DNA of 64,000 nucleotides. Origin: Phellopilus nigrolimitatus (lineage: Eukaryota; Basidiomycota; Agaricomycetes; Hymenochaetales; Hymenochaetaceae). The stretch covers positions 248,001-312,000 of the forward strand of contig JAJOHG010000023.1 of assembly GCA_021029095.1 (NCBI GenBank), given 5' to 3'. Below are positions 46,756-59,007 of the stretch, in pieces; the first letter of the stretch is position 1; each line of letters starts with the position of its first letter. The notes under the pieces were generated by a model that was given only the letters and a program-made list of their open reading frames with translations, did no database searches and was not told where the DNA came from. A program made the translations under genes and the position numbers.

Positions 46756-49700
46756 ATGTCAGGATCTACGAGCAGCCTCCGCCAACGACATCCACGTTCT
46801 TCAGACGAAGCGGATTCCACAACTGCAATCATGGAAAAGGAGACTGACAGCGGCTCTTCAGACGCCAAACTTACAGCTGGCTCGAGTCCGGTTAGCAAAG
46901 ATACACTGGGAGTGAAAACAAAGCCTGTCTCGAGCTCTGGTCCAAAAGAACACATTACATATCAAAAACCTTTTGCCCTAATCCTCATTATCATTGCTGC
47001 CTTTGGATTCGCTTTTCTTCTGCGCGGACGCTCTTCGAGGCTCCCGAAAACGTACGCGCTTTGCTCGAAAGAGGGGAACATTTACACCGTCGACGCCGCG
47101 CACCCCCGAGTTGAGTGCGTCGTCGTGCATAACTCTCGGATCCTCTCTGTCGGCTCGCTTGGTTCGTGCATTCCGAGCCTTTAATTTTAAGTATATATAA
47201 ACTGAGCGGACTTATGTCGACGCGTATACTAACGGATTTCTCGCCTCTTGCAAAATATGAAAAATCAAATGCATTTGCTTAGCCGAGACTCGGGTGCGCT
47301 TCGGAGATGCAGAGAAGACGGGCCCAGCGGCGAGCACGCTCACTGGGAGGCTGCGCTCGCTCAAGAACGGACTCAAGTTTTATTTCGTCGAACCCGGCCA
47401 TATCGTCGTTCCGGGTTTAGCGGGCAAGTACTCAGTTTCATAAAACAGGATCCATACTTTTCCGCTATTATCCACTGACTTCCATTGAATTGCTGAATGG
47501 CCACAGATGCACACGCGCACCTGATCGAACACGGCTTCAAGAGACACCTGGAAGTAGACAACTGTTCCTCGGTACAAGGTTAGTTCTAAGCCTGCATAAG
47601 CTTCGCGAAATCTGATATAGAACTCGTTTTTGTTATTCCTAGATGTCATCACTAAAGTGGAAAATTACGTTACTGCCCGACCAGATGTTCTCAATGACAA
47701 GAATATTTGGATCCAGGGAATGGGTAAGGACCAATTCTTTCTGGCCACTTGATCCATACCCCGTAAAGAAGATTGATACGAACATCCAACAGGCTGGGAC
47801 CAAACGAAGTGGCCCAGTTCAGAGTTCCCCACCGCAGTCAGCACGGCCCATAAGTTCGCTCCACCAGAGTATACGATACTCATTCAAACTGTAGGCTGAT
47901 CTAGACAGCAATATATTGCTCCGCGGGCGCCCTATTGTGCTTCGGAGAGTTGACGGCCACGCTCTTTGGGTTTCTTCGAGGGTTCTCGAAGACACAAATA
48001 ACCTACCGGAAAGCGTCGACGGCGGAGCTATCGTCAGGGGTGACGATGGAAAGCCCACAGGTGTGCAGATTCGGATTATGGCCTGCATCTGATCATTTAG
48101 TGCGTCTGCTGCTTAATAGGCGTTTTCGTGGATAATGCCATGGCACTCATCAAGCCACCTGCCTGGACTGAGAAAGAGATGCTCGAGTACTATCTCACCG
48201 CCGTAAAGGAGGCTCTGTCCTACGGATTGACTTCCATTCACGACGCCGCAACCCTTCCGGACATGATTAGCTTCCTCAAGAAGTCTGTTCGCTTTTGTTG
48301 ACTGGAGTCTGTGAGCCTACTACTGACTTTGATACGCGCACTACGACCGCCGCATTCCTGCCGCGATCAGGATGGCTGATGCGAACCAACTTCCGGTGCG
48401 TAGCGCTGCGCTTGATGTCGGGGCTCTGCTGAGTTCCGACTGCAAATTCGAGTACCTTCTTACCTCCGTTAATGTATTGGAATTCTGCACAGCTCCGATT
48501 GTATCTCATGGGGTTTGTGGAGTCAGACGAATACTGGGGCGACCAAATCGAACGCTTCGTGAACTACGGCCCAGCAGGGAGGCTGACGCTGCGCAGCGTC
48601 AAACTGTTCATGGATGGTAAGATTTGATGTTCTTCCCCTATCGGCCCTGCTCCTGAAGAAGATTGTGCCTCCTTTCAGGCGCGCTTGGATCGTGGGGGGC
48701 TGCGCTCCTCGAACCATACACGGATGTGCCCGACTTGAGAGGGTTTCTTCTCCGCTCGCCCGAGGCGATGTCCCAGCTCGCCAAAAGGATGTGGGACGAC
48801 GGATTCCAGGTCGTGCGTCCCTTCGATCAATCACACTACTCCTGACTCGCATTTTCGAACTCACAGATCGCCTCGCTCGCTCTAGAATATTCACTGCATC
48901 GGTGATTGGGCGAACAACGTGGTACTCGATATCTTTGAGGACCTCCTGCGCGGCGCGAACGTGACGGACCGCCGACCCCGGATCGAGCACGCTCAGATCA
49001 TGGTACCTGCTGATTTGGAGCGGATCGGGAGACTCGGCGGTGAGTGATCACAGCATTGAACGTCTAAACGTTATTTATTTTACTGATTCGTCTCGGAACC
49101 GGGTTTTTGGCAGTAATCCCGAGCGTCCAGCCGACACACGCGTAAGTAGATTCAAGGCAATTACTTGACTGAAATCTCAATGTGCAAACCTATGTTCCGT
49201 GTAGCACAAACGACATGTGGTACGCCGAAAGGAGGCTGGTAAGGGCTTGGATCACCTCAAATTGACGCATGCACCCAGGATCAAAAACTCATCTCATTGA
49301 TCTATACTTGTGTTTGCAGGGCTCCAAGCGAATAAAGTCTGCATACGCCTACAAAACGCTTTTAGAGTAAGCAAGGATCCAAGTCCGAGTGGCTATGCTA
49401 CTGGGTTCCATTCTCGATCAACGGGCTGATGATCCCTTGCGTTATCTGCAGGCAGTCCGATCAGCATATCCTGCCTCTCGGCTCCGATTTCCCCGTTGAG
49501 GGCGTGAACCCGCTGCTCGGCTTCTACGCAGCTGTGGCTCGCCTATCTGTGGACGGCGAGTCTCCCCACGGCGATGGAGGCTGGTGAGCATTTTTTGTCA
49601 TTTGACGGCTGATGTCGCTATCATGGCGGTACGTTCTGGTACGATTCACTGACACGTCGATGCTGGCTCCTAGGTTCCCGGAGCAACGCCTGACACGCGC

Positions 49701-49926
49701 AGAGGCCCTGAAGGGAATGACATTCGACCCGGCGTATGCGTCGTTCAATGAAGACAATCTAGGGTCACTCACTCCCGGAAAGCTCGCTGATTTCGTCGTG
49801 TTGGACACAGATATCATGACAGTTCCGGCGTCTCTCATTCTGCAAGCAAAGGTCTTAGCGACAGTAGTAGACTGGTCGACCGGTGTACGGAAAACTGCAT
49901 CCGTAACCCGACGCGGCCCTATGTAG
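46756..49926 (+). CDS. Membrane-anchored amidohydrolase (YtcJ-type, amidohydrolase 3 family)
   Basis: Metal-dependent hydrolase of unknown substrate. The N-terminus MSGSTSSLRQRHPRS is followed by a serine-rich stretch and one membrane helix, ALILIIIAAFGFAFLL, so the enzyme is probably anchored with its catalytic part in the secretory lumen or outside the cell. The catalytic domain starts YALCSKEGNIYTVDAAHP. The HxH metal motif appears in PGLADAHAHLIEHGF (read over an intron). Further conserved parts are WIQGMGWDQTKWP, PIVLRRVDGHALWVSS, YGLTSIHDAATLPDM, LTLRSVKLFMDGALGSWGAA, NIHCIGDWANNVVLDIFEDL, RRPRIEHAQIM, LPLGSDFPVEGVNPLLGFYA and LTPGKLADFVVLDTD, all typical of the YtcJ group. It ends TRRGPM with TAG at 49924-49926. 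Exon borders around 48290-48520 are uncertain. Confidence 0.88.
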
Positions 49927-50151
49927 ATTCAGGAGGGAAAAAGCGGGAAGCAAGCTATGTAAGGTTACATCGTTTGTGCGTGGTAGTACAATGTGTAGGA
50001 TCCTGGGCACGTCAAATAATTATCGTACGTGGACGAATAAGATAGTGTAAATGACTGCGGAAAAAAATTGCTGAAGCGAAAGAACGATGAACGGAAGAAA
50101 ACGAAAGGAATGGAAGGAAAACCAGTAAGCGCATACATATACACGGAAGCA

Positions 50152-52582
50152 TCATATGTCAGGAAATGAATACGAGGAACTCTCCAGTCCAGCCTTGCTG
50201 ACTCTCCGCATAGGCTGCAGCGTATTTTCATCCACAGGCGCCCGTCGCGCATGCCGGTACCGGCCGGATGCATCCTTGATTTCCATCTCCTGCCCGGAGT
50301 CGCCGACGCGCGCGACGGCGGACGACGAGAGCCCGCCTGCGGACATCTGGCCGGGGATGATCATGTCGGAGTTTTGCGTTGCGAGGAGAGGAGGCAGGCT
50401 CTCGCGCATGTTCCCTGTGCGCCGCGCGCCCGCAGTGTAGTGGCCTGCCTTCCCGCCGCCGTAGTCGTCCATATCGCTGCCGTTCGCGGCTGACGAGCTG
50501 TTTACAACACCAACGGACTTTCCTCCGAGCTCCTGCTCCTCGAACGTCATAAGCTCGGACACAAAGCCGATGTTGGGGGATATACCCTTTCGTCGCTCCG
50601 TAACGAACGCGTATGCCCGCGAAAGCGTCCAGTGGTTTGCGTGAATGAGGTACGCGATTACAGCGGTCACCGAGCGTGATTTTCCGGCTTTACAGTGTAC
50701 GTAGGTCGGCGCGGAATGCAGTCGTGCGTCATCTAATATATCGAATAATTAGTTTTTAGAAATCAAACCCACGGGAAACGAATAACTCGCCTAGCGCTTC
50801 ACAGGCCTCACGAACGCTACGCGCGACGTTTTCCTCTTCCACGATATCTCGCATGGGAATACGAGTATAGCGCTCGAATTTCTCTCGCAACCGCAGCCCT
50901 TGATCATCATCGCATTCAATAGCGATATTTAATATGCGCTTGACGCCCAACGACCGCAGCTCCTCGACATGTCCAAGCAATGTGAGTTCCGGTCCAAGAT
51001 ATAGGAAATTCGGCAAGATTGTCGACACGGAAAATTGAGGTAGTGGCTCCTCGGTCGTTGGCGGCTGATCGAGTTCAGGCCGCGCTGTAGCAGGAGATGC
51101 AGGGAAGCCCATAGGCGTAGACGGAGAGCGAGATGAGGACGAGTTTGCATTAGCCGCCTGGGGGGAGAGGCATTCGTTCGAGCTATTCAACCCTGGAGGA
51201 ACCAAGGTGCTAGATGGTCCACTTTTGTTTGAATACGATAAGGTGAGATGCGAGGGAGAGTTTGAGCGAAGAGAAGAAGAGGAAGTTTGTCGGCTCATGG
51301 ACAATGGCGCAGGCCAAAGTGTTCGATTTAATGGGCATAGTGCGCACCGTCAGCTTCGGGACAAGGCGCTCTGCCGACGTCGTGTCGAGTCGGCGTAGAT
51401 TCGGTATGCTGCACCTGCGCGATTTTGCATACTGCGGGAAGACGGACGTCGAGGTGAAGGGTGACGGGGAGAGGTCGCAGAGCATATTGTGGTTCGAGGA
51501 AGAGAGGAGCGGGCCTGGTGAAGTACTTGGCGGCTCGATGTCCGCATCGCTTTTGAGCGAGCAGCGGTGTGTGTGTCCAGCTGAAACAAGCCGCCTTTGC
51601 GCGGAGATGTGTCGTCAGAGCGTAAATTCGTAGGAAATTCGGTGGCCGACTCTTCTTCCCCGGCTGTAATATAGTGGTGCGACAAAGGGTGGCCCCGAGC
51701 CGCTGAAATACCCCCTTTGAGAATTTGACGGCCCCCTTTCCGACTAAGGGCCGAAGCAGTGACACTATGGCCCAAGAGAGTACCTGGGAGTTATCTCTAT
51801 CCTTCTCATCCATCATTTCGTCATAGATCACTATGTCCCCGTCCCAAGACCCGGAGTTCCGTCTTACCATCTCGTCCCACTTGCTTTTCCCTTTGTCGGT
51901 CGAGATATATGTCCGTAGCGTATCCAGCGAGGGGAGTCCTCCGCCGGGTTTAGTACAGCGCCTCATGATGAGAGACGGAATGGCTATGTTGAGGCTGTGC
52001 TGGATCCGAGAAGATAAATATGATGCGGGGGGCCGCGTGTCAATTAGCAAGGGCCGACATGATGATGCGAGCCGAGCAAACAGAGCGTCGGGATTGAGAT
52101 CTTGAGGCGGAGGAGAACGGGATGCAGGTGATGAGGCAGCCGGCGCGGGCACTGCTGCGACGGGAGACAAACTTGAATGTTGTCCGAGGGAAACCGGCGT
52201 ATTGAGAGGGTCTCGGCTAAAGCCATTCCCAATATATCGCGCACTCGATGGAGATGGGCCAAATTCATTTGTTGGCGTATAGTATATGCTGAATGCAGGC
52301 GAAGGCGCAGAGTCTGTCGTAGGAAGCCGGACTCTCCGAGCGGTGTTGCCGCGTGTCGGACGGTGCGTTCGCAGCATTAGTGATATGCGCAGCCGAGGCG
52401 GGGCTATCGGGTGGGGCGGTGGACGAGCGCAGCGGACGGAGGCGCAGGTTTTTGTGCACGTTCCTGCGCAGTTTCTCGAGAATCTCCAGGTTCTTCGACA
52501 GGTCGTCCGAATTCTCGGAGTCTGAGCCTATGCTGAGCAAGTCCTCGATCGGCGAGCTTGACGACGTCGACGACGGCGACAT
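50152..52582 (-). CDS. Rhodanese plus dual-specificity phosphatase, MAP-kinase phosphatase layout
   Basis: Predicted to remove phosphates from phosphotyrosine and phosphothreonine, most likely of MAP kinases. It starts MSPSSTSSSSPIEDLLSIGS. The rhodanese-like (CH2) domain covers FARLASSCRPLLIDTRPPAS, SSRIQHSLNIAIPS and GDIVIYDEMMDEKDRD. After a linker comes the DSP domain: VSTILPNFLYLGPELTLLGH, VKRILNIAIECDD, and the signature VHCKAGKSRS with catalytic cysteine codon 50692-50694. Then VTAVIAYLIHANHWTLSRAY, RRKGISPNIGF and a disordered tail to SYSFPDI. The DSP loop has lysine and serine where HCxxGxxRS varies, so it should be active. The N-terminal junction near 52300 needs a frame change that I could not resolve into a clean GT-AG intron; a sequence error or unusual splice is possible. 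Another intron separates exons near 51680. Confidence 0.87.
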
Positions 52583-53039
52583 GCAGAATCTATTCTCCGT
52601 ATCATCCGGCGCGACGTCGGAATCGAGGGGAGACGTGAGGGTCTCGATTGTGATTGCCTTGGACGCTGGGTGACGCAGGACCGTCGACGCCTAGCGACAG
52701 CTTCGGAGGACGCGCGCGTTTCACTGGTCGCACGTCGATCTTGCCTGTGTTGCCGTTCATTGCACCCGGAACTCCTTGGTCAACGAAGTGCTGAGCAACG
52801 GCGAGGCTATGTATGCAGTGGCAATGTCGACGACGTCAACGACGGCGGCAGCAGCGGCGTCGGGGGCGTTCAGGAGTGTTCAGAATATGGTGAAGCGGTG
52901 CAAGAATGTAAGCAGAGGAAAGGTAATACATACGTGGTAGTCTCCCATATTTGGGTTTGTGCACATCACCGGCTCGGTTATTCGTGTTAGATCGTCGCTG
53001 CATCGCGACTCGAACTTGAACTTGGACCTCGACGTGGAC
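52583..53039. promoter_or_regulatory. Divergent intergenic region
   Basis: Lies between the minus-strand phosphatase and plus-strand EMC7. A GAC/GGC trinucleotide-rich run occurs at about 52825-52870. No gene supported. Confidence 0.4.
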
Positions 53040-54124
53040 ATGTATCGGTCGATGCTTGCTGTCTTGTTTTTTCTGGCGACGTGAGTAACGTATATGTGTT
53101 GTGCGCGAGCGGCGGCCATAATGATTACTCTATTGTCAGCGCTTTGAAGATTGCCGACGCGTCCAAGTTGGAAGGACGCGTCTTGTGGAATGAGGTCTGT
53201 CCGGGTGCGTCGGAAAACAATTAATCGGACGGAAACAAGCCATCTTACCTTCTGCTATTGGAAGGATACAGCAACCTTGGGCATTCAAAGGTGATCCTGG
53301 ACGACGGACGGTACGCTGGAGGGATTCGACGAGATGGGTCATTTTCGATGTGAGGTCGTTCCACCCACATCAAACAAATGCTCCTGCTGAGAATCATATT
53401 CGACTCCAGCCCAGATGTTGACGAAGGATCTTACATTCTTTCTGTAGTCTCGCACGACTACTCCTTCGATACTGTACGCCTTTTCAGCATCGTAGACTGT
53501 CGCAGGATGCTAAATCTCAACCGGGACAGCTTCGCGTTGACGTCCATCCGTCCGGAGAGGCTCATCCCGACGTGCGACCATATGTCCTCGGGACCCCGCA
53601 TAATCCACCCTCCCCCATCTCCCTCCAGTACCCCATCGTTCTCAAGCCACGCCGGAAGGCAGACTATTTTGTGGAACGCCAGTCCTTTAACGCACTGGGC
53701 ATGCTGCAGAACCCCATGGTCCTTATGATGGTCGTGACGGGTGTACTCGTAGTTGGGATGCCATACCTCATGGTGGGGCTCTTTCTGACTTGCTGAAACG
53801 TGTTGGCTTATAAGTTCTTATCGCACTGCAGAAAAACCTTGACCCCGAGGTGACCAAAGAGATGAACGAGCGCCAGGCAAAATTCTCTAGTATCCAAAAT
53901 GCTATGCAAACTGGCGACTTCCGCGGAGGGTGCGTAGTTTGCCGTGCCTTACAGTTGACTAGGTTTCACCGGTTCTCATACTGTTTTTCTGCCCCGCAAG
54001 AATTTCTGCCCTTCTAACTGAGAATGAGGCGCCCAACTCTTCACCCGTTCCTCAAGGCAGCAGTCCGAAGCCGAACAGCAGCTCTGCGAAATCCAAGGCA
54101 AATAAGGGAGGGAGGAGACGATAG
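53040..54124 (+). CDS. EMC7: ER membrane protein complex subunit 7
   Basis: Subunit of the EMC insertase, which puts tail-anchored and multi-pass proteins into the ER membrane. The start MYRSMLAVLFFLATALKIAD is a signal peptide read over the first intron. The lumenal beta-sandwich (DUF2012) has ASKLEGRVLWNEVCP, HSKVILDDGRYAGGIRRDGS, PDVDEGSYILSVVSHDYSFD and LQYPIVLKPRRKADYFVERQ. One membrane helix, PMVLMMVVTGVLVVGMPYLM, is followed by the cytosolic NLDPEVTKEMNERQAKF and a basic, serine-rich end KANKGGRRR, with TAG at 54122-54124. Several introns of about 55 bp; the exon border near 53200 is the least certain. The order of features and the helix followed by NLDPE are diagnostic. Confidence 0.93.
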
Positions 54125-54661
54125 AGTTCCGCTGTTCTTCGGTATTGGTTACTTAATGTATTCATGAGCTAGAAGAGTGTGCTGTGTAACTTCTGAACAC
54201 TCGGTTTTTCTCCCTTTCCTTCTCTGTTTCATGCATGGACCTCCTTCTAACTCGGGCTTTCTAGATAGGTACGCGAGATCTCTGCAGTCTAGACCGATTG
54301 CCTTCCGGGCATCTTATAGGAATTCATCCTTCAAGATTATGAGTAGCAAGCAGAAAGTAAGTGCTGTTGTATGCATTGAAAGGTGGATCGCGCACAATGG
54401 TAATCAACGCGTGCGAGGCTTCAAACTTTCTCTGATCACTAGTTCTGCGAGATTTTCGGAGAGCCTTCAGGCTTATGAATTCTACGTTTTGTTGACTCCC
54501 TCCTCAAAGCACCTGACCATCGTCCGCTTAAGCCTAATATGCTGGAATTCGCTGAGACTGCTCTCCCTTCTGGATATGGGTATTCCGTTCTTCCGAAGCA
54601 ATTCACTACCTACCGTCAAGTCTTCTTTCCCCGTGCCTTCGACGAATCAACTGATAGATTT
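54125..54661. other. Intergenic
   Basis: A plus-strand frame (54177-54758) covers this stretch but lacks any recognisable motif and runs into the duplicated MFS promoter, so I do not call it. Confidence 0.4.
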
Positions 54662-54718
54662 AGCATTCTCTGTTCCGCCGGGTCGCTCATGTGGTTCAGA
54701 AAGTTGGATCGGACGCGG

Positions 54719-54724
54719 TATAAA
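54719..54724 (+). promoter_or_regulatory. TATA box of MFS copy 1
   Basis: TATAAA about 175 bases upstream of the start codon, within GCGGTATAAATGTAC; the same site is kept in copy 2. Confidence 0.6.
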
Positions 54725-54897
54725 TGTACTACTGTGCGAGTATCTGCCTCTATGTTGATGCTCTTTGTGGGGTACCTGCATACCCTCGTCTCCAATTCTT
54801 GAGCTTTTGTCGACACCCTTATACCCGACCTCGTTGTCGCTCTCATTAATTCCGAACTGCCAAAGCTGTCACTTGTGACGAGAGCATCAAGAGCAGA

Positions 54898-57832
54898 ATG
54901 GGTCTCGGAATTCTAAGTGATGTGTACCTCGATCACGTCCCGGGTACATCGCTCTTCAGCGACGACCCGAACGCGGCAGCGCTGAGTGCATACGACGGCG
55001 TGGACATGAGAAGGCTGAAGCATGCGAGTGGGCGGAACGCACATATTGTGCTCGTCCCGCAGCCGTCGGACGACCCGAACGACCCGCTCAATTGGCCACA
55101 GTGGAAGAAACATATCGTATTCTTTGTATTGTCCGTACTCTTTTTTTATCAAGACCCGCCGTCTGGTTCTCGTTCAGTTTAACTAATGCCCGTACTGTAC
55201 AGGGTTTACGGAAGTGAGTTCTATCCCGTCCACTAATTATTGAACATAATTATTTACACGTACAAACCAGCCGTCATTTGCGGCGCTTTGGTACACGGCC
55301 TTCGCTGACTCTTTTTGTGATAGCAAATATATCTAATCTTCGTTGCAGGGCACTCTAGTGTCTGCCGACGTCGTCGCAATGGCGCTGGAGTTCGACCGCT
55401 CCGTCCAGGCCATCTCGCGCGCACTCGGCTCTGCGCTGGTGCTTGCGCTTGCACTTTCGACTGTCGTCTGGTCCGTCTTAAGTCTGAAGATCGGAAAACG
55501 CCCAGTACGCGCCCTTTATTAATCATACATCGATATAGCACTAGACTTATTTTTAATGCATCTTCGTTTGACGCGCTTAGGTCTTCCTTGCCAGTACAAT
55601 TATGATGTTCGCTGGTGCCATGATAGCGTCTTTTAGTCGGTGTTCTTTTTTTTCTTGCGCGCGTTTCTCCTCATTTATTTCTCCCCCTTGTATAGCTTCA
55701 ACCTATAACATGCTTTTGGGTACATACGAACCATGGTCAATCTTAAATCTGGTTTTAACTTTTGCTATAGGCTCCCGAATCCTACAAGGCGTTGGTCAAT
55801 CAGTCCTGGAGTTCCTCGTCGGGTATGCTCTCCTGTCTCGTTCGATTCAATGGTCCGCTGAAAGTTCAGGCTTCTCCAGCGCATCTATCGGAGATATCTA
55901 TTTCACTCACGAAGTCAGTACGAGCGCTCGTTCCTCAGTGAAGACGTCGATATTTACCATTGTTCCTTGCAGCGCGGCGTGCCTGTAGCACTATGTAAGG
56001 AACTCTTGCCACATGCCCTCCGGAGTGTTTGGTAATTGATAAGGTGTCGATAGGGAACCTGGCCCTGCTCAACGGAATCAACATCACTCCGTAAGTAATC
56101 TATGAGGCCTCGCCTCTATAGAGCGCACTTGGACGAAAACTAACGCACGATCTCTTCAAAAACGCGAAGGCCCATTTCCGGCCAGGTCATTACGCACCTC
56201 GGATGGCGATTCGCGTTCCGGATTTTCGCGATCGCGTGTGCGCTCCTCTTCGTCATGCAGTTCTTCCTGAGTACGCTGCACTTCTCTCCCCGCCTCGAGA
56301 AGAACGCTCTGACCCGCCGTTGCAGTGCCCGAGACGTCGTACCGCCGAGGCGCCCTGCAGCCCTCCGACAGCTCCAGCAGGGCGAGCATCGAGAAGCTGG
56401 AGCTCGAGGGCAGGGAGGACGCGCGCTCCGTCCCGCGGAAGAAGGGCTACGTCGAGCAGCTCGCGGTTTACAACGGAGTCTACCCGACGAAGGCGTCCGT
56501 CGCGACGCTGCTGCTCCGGCCGTTCCTTGCGTGCCTCACGCCCGTCTGCCTCTGGGCCAGCCTGCTTTACGGCGTCGCAATCACCTGGCTCGTGCTGATT
56601 GCCACGAGCGTCGCGCAGCTGTTCTCTGCCGCGCGTGAGTGGCCGTAATCGCCTCTGTCCTTTTCTTCTTCGCTTTACTTTTCGATTTGGCTAACTGGCT
56701 TTTGCATGCCGACAAGCGTACAACTTCTCGGCCGGGAACATCGGTCTGACCTACAGTAAGCTCGCTTAGCTGATCTTACGGGCACCACAATTTAAAGCGT
56801 CAACCAGTGTCGCCCTTCATCTTCGCGTTCATCGCCGCGCTGCTGTGCGGCCCTCTGACTGACTACATCGCGAGGAGATTCAGCCAGGCAAACCACGGTG
56901 CGTCCTCTCTTTGTCGTCGGCCGCGGCTTGCTTTAACGAATCTGCGCATACAGGGATATTCGAGCCTGAATATCGCCTCGTGCTGGTCTCGTTCTACGCG
57001 GTCTTCGGAAGCATGGGATTCTTCGGTTGGGGGTACGATTACCTTGACTCTGCGGGTTGAAAACAAATGTGAAGAAATAACTAATTTTACCCTCTAGCAT
57101 ATCAGCAAATTTGCATGAACTGTGGATCGGCCCAGTGATATTCTTCGGATTAATCAACTTCGGTAATTGTTCTTTCTGCGCTCTCGTAGGATCGATTCTA
57201 ACGAATCGCGCACACAAGGCATCACTATTGGGTGTTCTGCTGCCATCGGGTACGTCGTAGACTCGCACCGACAATCTGCCGATTCTGCGCTGGGTGCAGT
57301 CATCTTGTACGTCCTACAACGTTTTGTCTGTCATATTGTGCGTGACAAACTCATGTGTGTCTCGTTTTTCTAGTTTCAAGAACATGTATGTCTTCTAAAT
57401 TCTAATTATTCATCTACATTGAAGCCTGAACATCGCCATTCAGGTTTTCTTTCATTATCACGTTCATCATCAATGAGTAAGCGTATTACTTTACTACAGG
57501 CGCATATCTAATTATCTCAAACTCGCTTTTCTTAGCTGGATCGAAGCCCGTGGCGTTCTCAACGTTTTCGGGATTTCTGGCGGAGTAACGCTATTCACGT
57601 CTTTCTTAACGATTCGTACGTTCCCGCTCTTGCATTGTCCCCTTAATATTAGTCTGATCGCGATCATATGTATCTTCATAAAGCCATGTACATCTGTGAG
57701 TGTCTGAGAGCTCCCGTGCCCTTTTATTCTGTGCTGACTTCCAGAATCTCTGAAGACGGCAAGCGCGCTCGCTCCTGGATCCACCGCACCGTCAATTTCG
57801 ACGATGATGAGGTAACGGTTGTCGCGCATTAG
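54898..57832 (+). CDS. MFS transporter, tandem copy 1
   Basis: Major facilitator, DHA1-like, about 500 residues over many short exons. The start MGLGILSDVYLDHVPGTSLF leads to the fungal-type pre-helix segment LVPQPSDDPNDPLNWPQWKK. Helices include VQAISRALGSALVLALALST with VVWSVLSLKIGKRPV (loop 2-3), then RILQGVGQSVLEFLVG, SIGDIYFTHERGVPVALW, NLALLNGINITP and GWRFAFRIFAIACALLFVMQ. A polar central loop (ASIEKLELEGREDARSV) follows, then the second half, SPFIFAFIAALLCGPLTDYI, RLVLVSFYAVFGSMGFFGWG and ITIGCSAAIGYVVDSH. With a tiny exon, PMYIYGKRARSWIHR, it closes at DDDEVTVVAH with TAG at 57830-57832. The exons around 55130-55370 are poorly fixed. Substrate unknown; a drug or organic-solute exporter is plausible. 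Confidence 0.88.
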
Positions 57833-58086
57833 CGAGTAGCATATACAGAAGACTGTGGGACCGTACTCTTAGCTCTTATGGTGTACTATTTGGATGTCGT
57901 CGATGGGACTCTGTAGTTGGATTCACAATATCTCTGTTTGGTTGTTTTTGTGTATTGCAATAAGTACCCGCCACCGGAAAACAAGCTTTTGCCAAAGGTA
58001 AATCATTTGCCGCGTAAGGTGTTCGGCCCCAGGAGTTGCGCAGTCACCAGCTGGACAACCCAGGGCCGGAGACTCCGCACTACAGC

Positions 58087-58639
58087 ACTACAGTGCGTGA
58101 AGGCAAGGATTAACAAACCTGATAGCTCCGAAAAAATCTGGTCTCTAGTTTCGTTGCATCATATGGTTAGTCTCATTTACAGTTGATTCGGGTAGGGATA
58201 ATCCATATCTTCAACGCCTGTTGAAGAGCTTTTTGAGTTGCTGAAAAACAAAAAATTCGACTGGAAGTTTTTGAAACAAGTACTATATATAGTAATATTA
58301 TGTAGCAGCTTACCATATTTAGAGTGTATTACATAAGACAGTCGCTTAGCTCAAAAGAGAAAATCCGCCTTGAAGTAAGGTATGGTGATGTTTATACACT
58401 CATTTCGACCATTTTATGGCCTGTATAGCTTATCTGAGATGTAGATGTAACTGTTTATTATTTATTATTTATTATTATTTATTTCAGCGAAAAGATTGAA
58501 ACATTATTACCAAAACGGGAAATTGCATAACTGTGTATATCTTTCTTACTTTCATTCACAAAAGTTCAACCTGAATTTCCGAACTCGCAAAACTCAAGGC
58601 TGTATGCAGTTGCAGGGTCTTGCCTTCACGCACTGTAGT
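58087..58639. repeat. 21-bp inverted repeat pair bounding an AT-rich segment
   Basis: The 21 bases at 58087-58107 are the exact reverse complement of 58619-58639. The enclosed roughly 510 bases are AT-rich without a gene. This could be a small non-autonomous terminal-inverted-repeat element, although flanking target-site duplications are not evident. Confidence 0.6.
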
Positions 58640-59007
58640 AATTTGGTGTCCCATTGACCGGTGAATGACTGTATATAATAACCTATATTAGGCAAATTTA
58701 AATGTATTTTAATTATTAATACAATTTGTTTCAAATTTACAGTGAAAGGAAAAAGCTGACAAATAAGAAATCTACAATACAACATCTGTAGACATGCTTG
58801 ACCTCTAACCAATGCGTATAAACAAAGTAGCGAATTTAGATAGAATAATAATTCAGCCTTTCCGTTTGTTGACATGCACAAGTTAACAAAGCACGGACGA
58901 AGAAAATCACGCACAGAAGCCGTTGCGTCACAACCGCAGTCGTACCGAGCACTTATTTCGACTGAGCGGTGACTTCCCAGTCACCGGTTGCAAATTTGGG
59001 TGATGGA

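Larger units (their letters stand above)
54662..58018. repeat. Duplicated segment, copy 1 (MFS gene with flanks)
   Basis: Left edge of the tandem duplication. Similarity to 59209-62578 begins at GCATTCTCTG/GCGTTCTCTG, about 235 bases before the start codon, and ends just past AAATCATTTGCCGCGTAA, about 185 bases after the stop. Introns as well as exons are conserved, so it is a DNA-level duplication. Confidence 0.9.

Noticed and set aside
54177..54758. Plus-strand 193-codon frame
   Set aside because: Runs through the duplicated MFS promoter and its TATA box, with no family motif.
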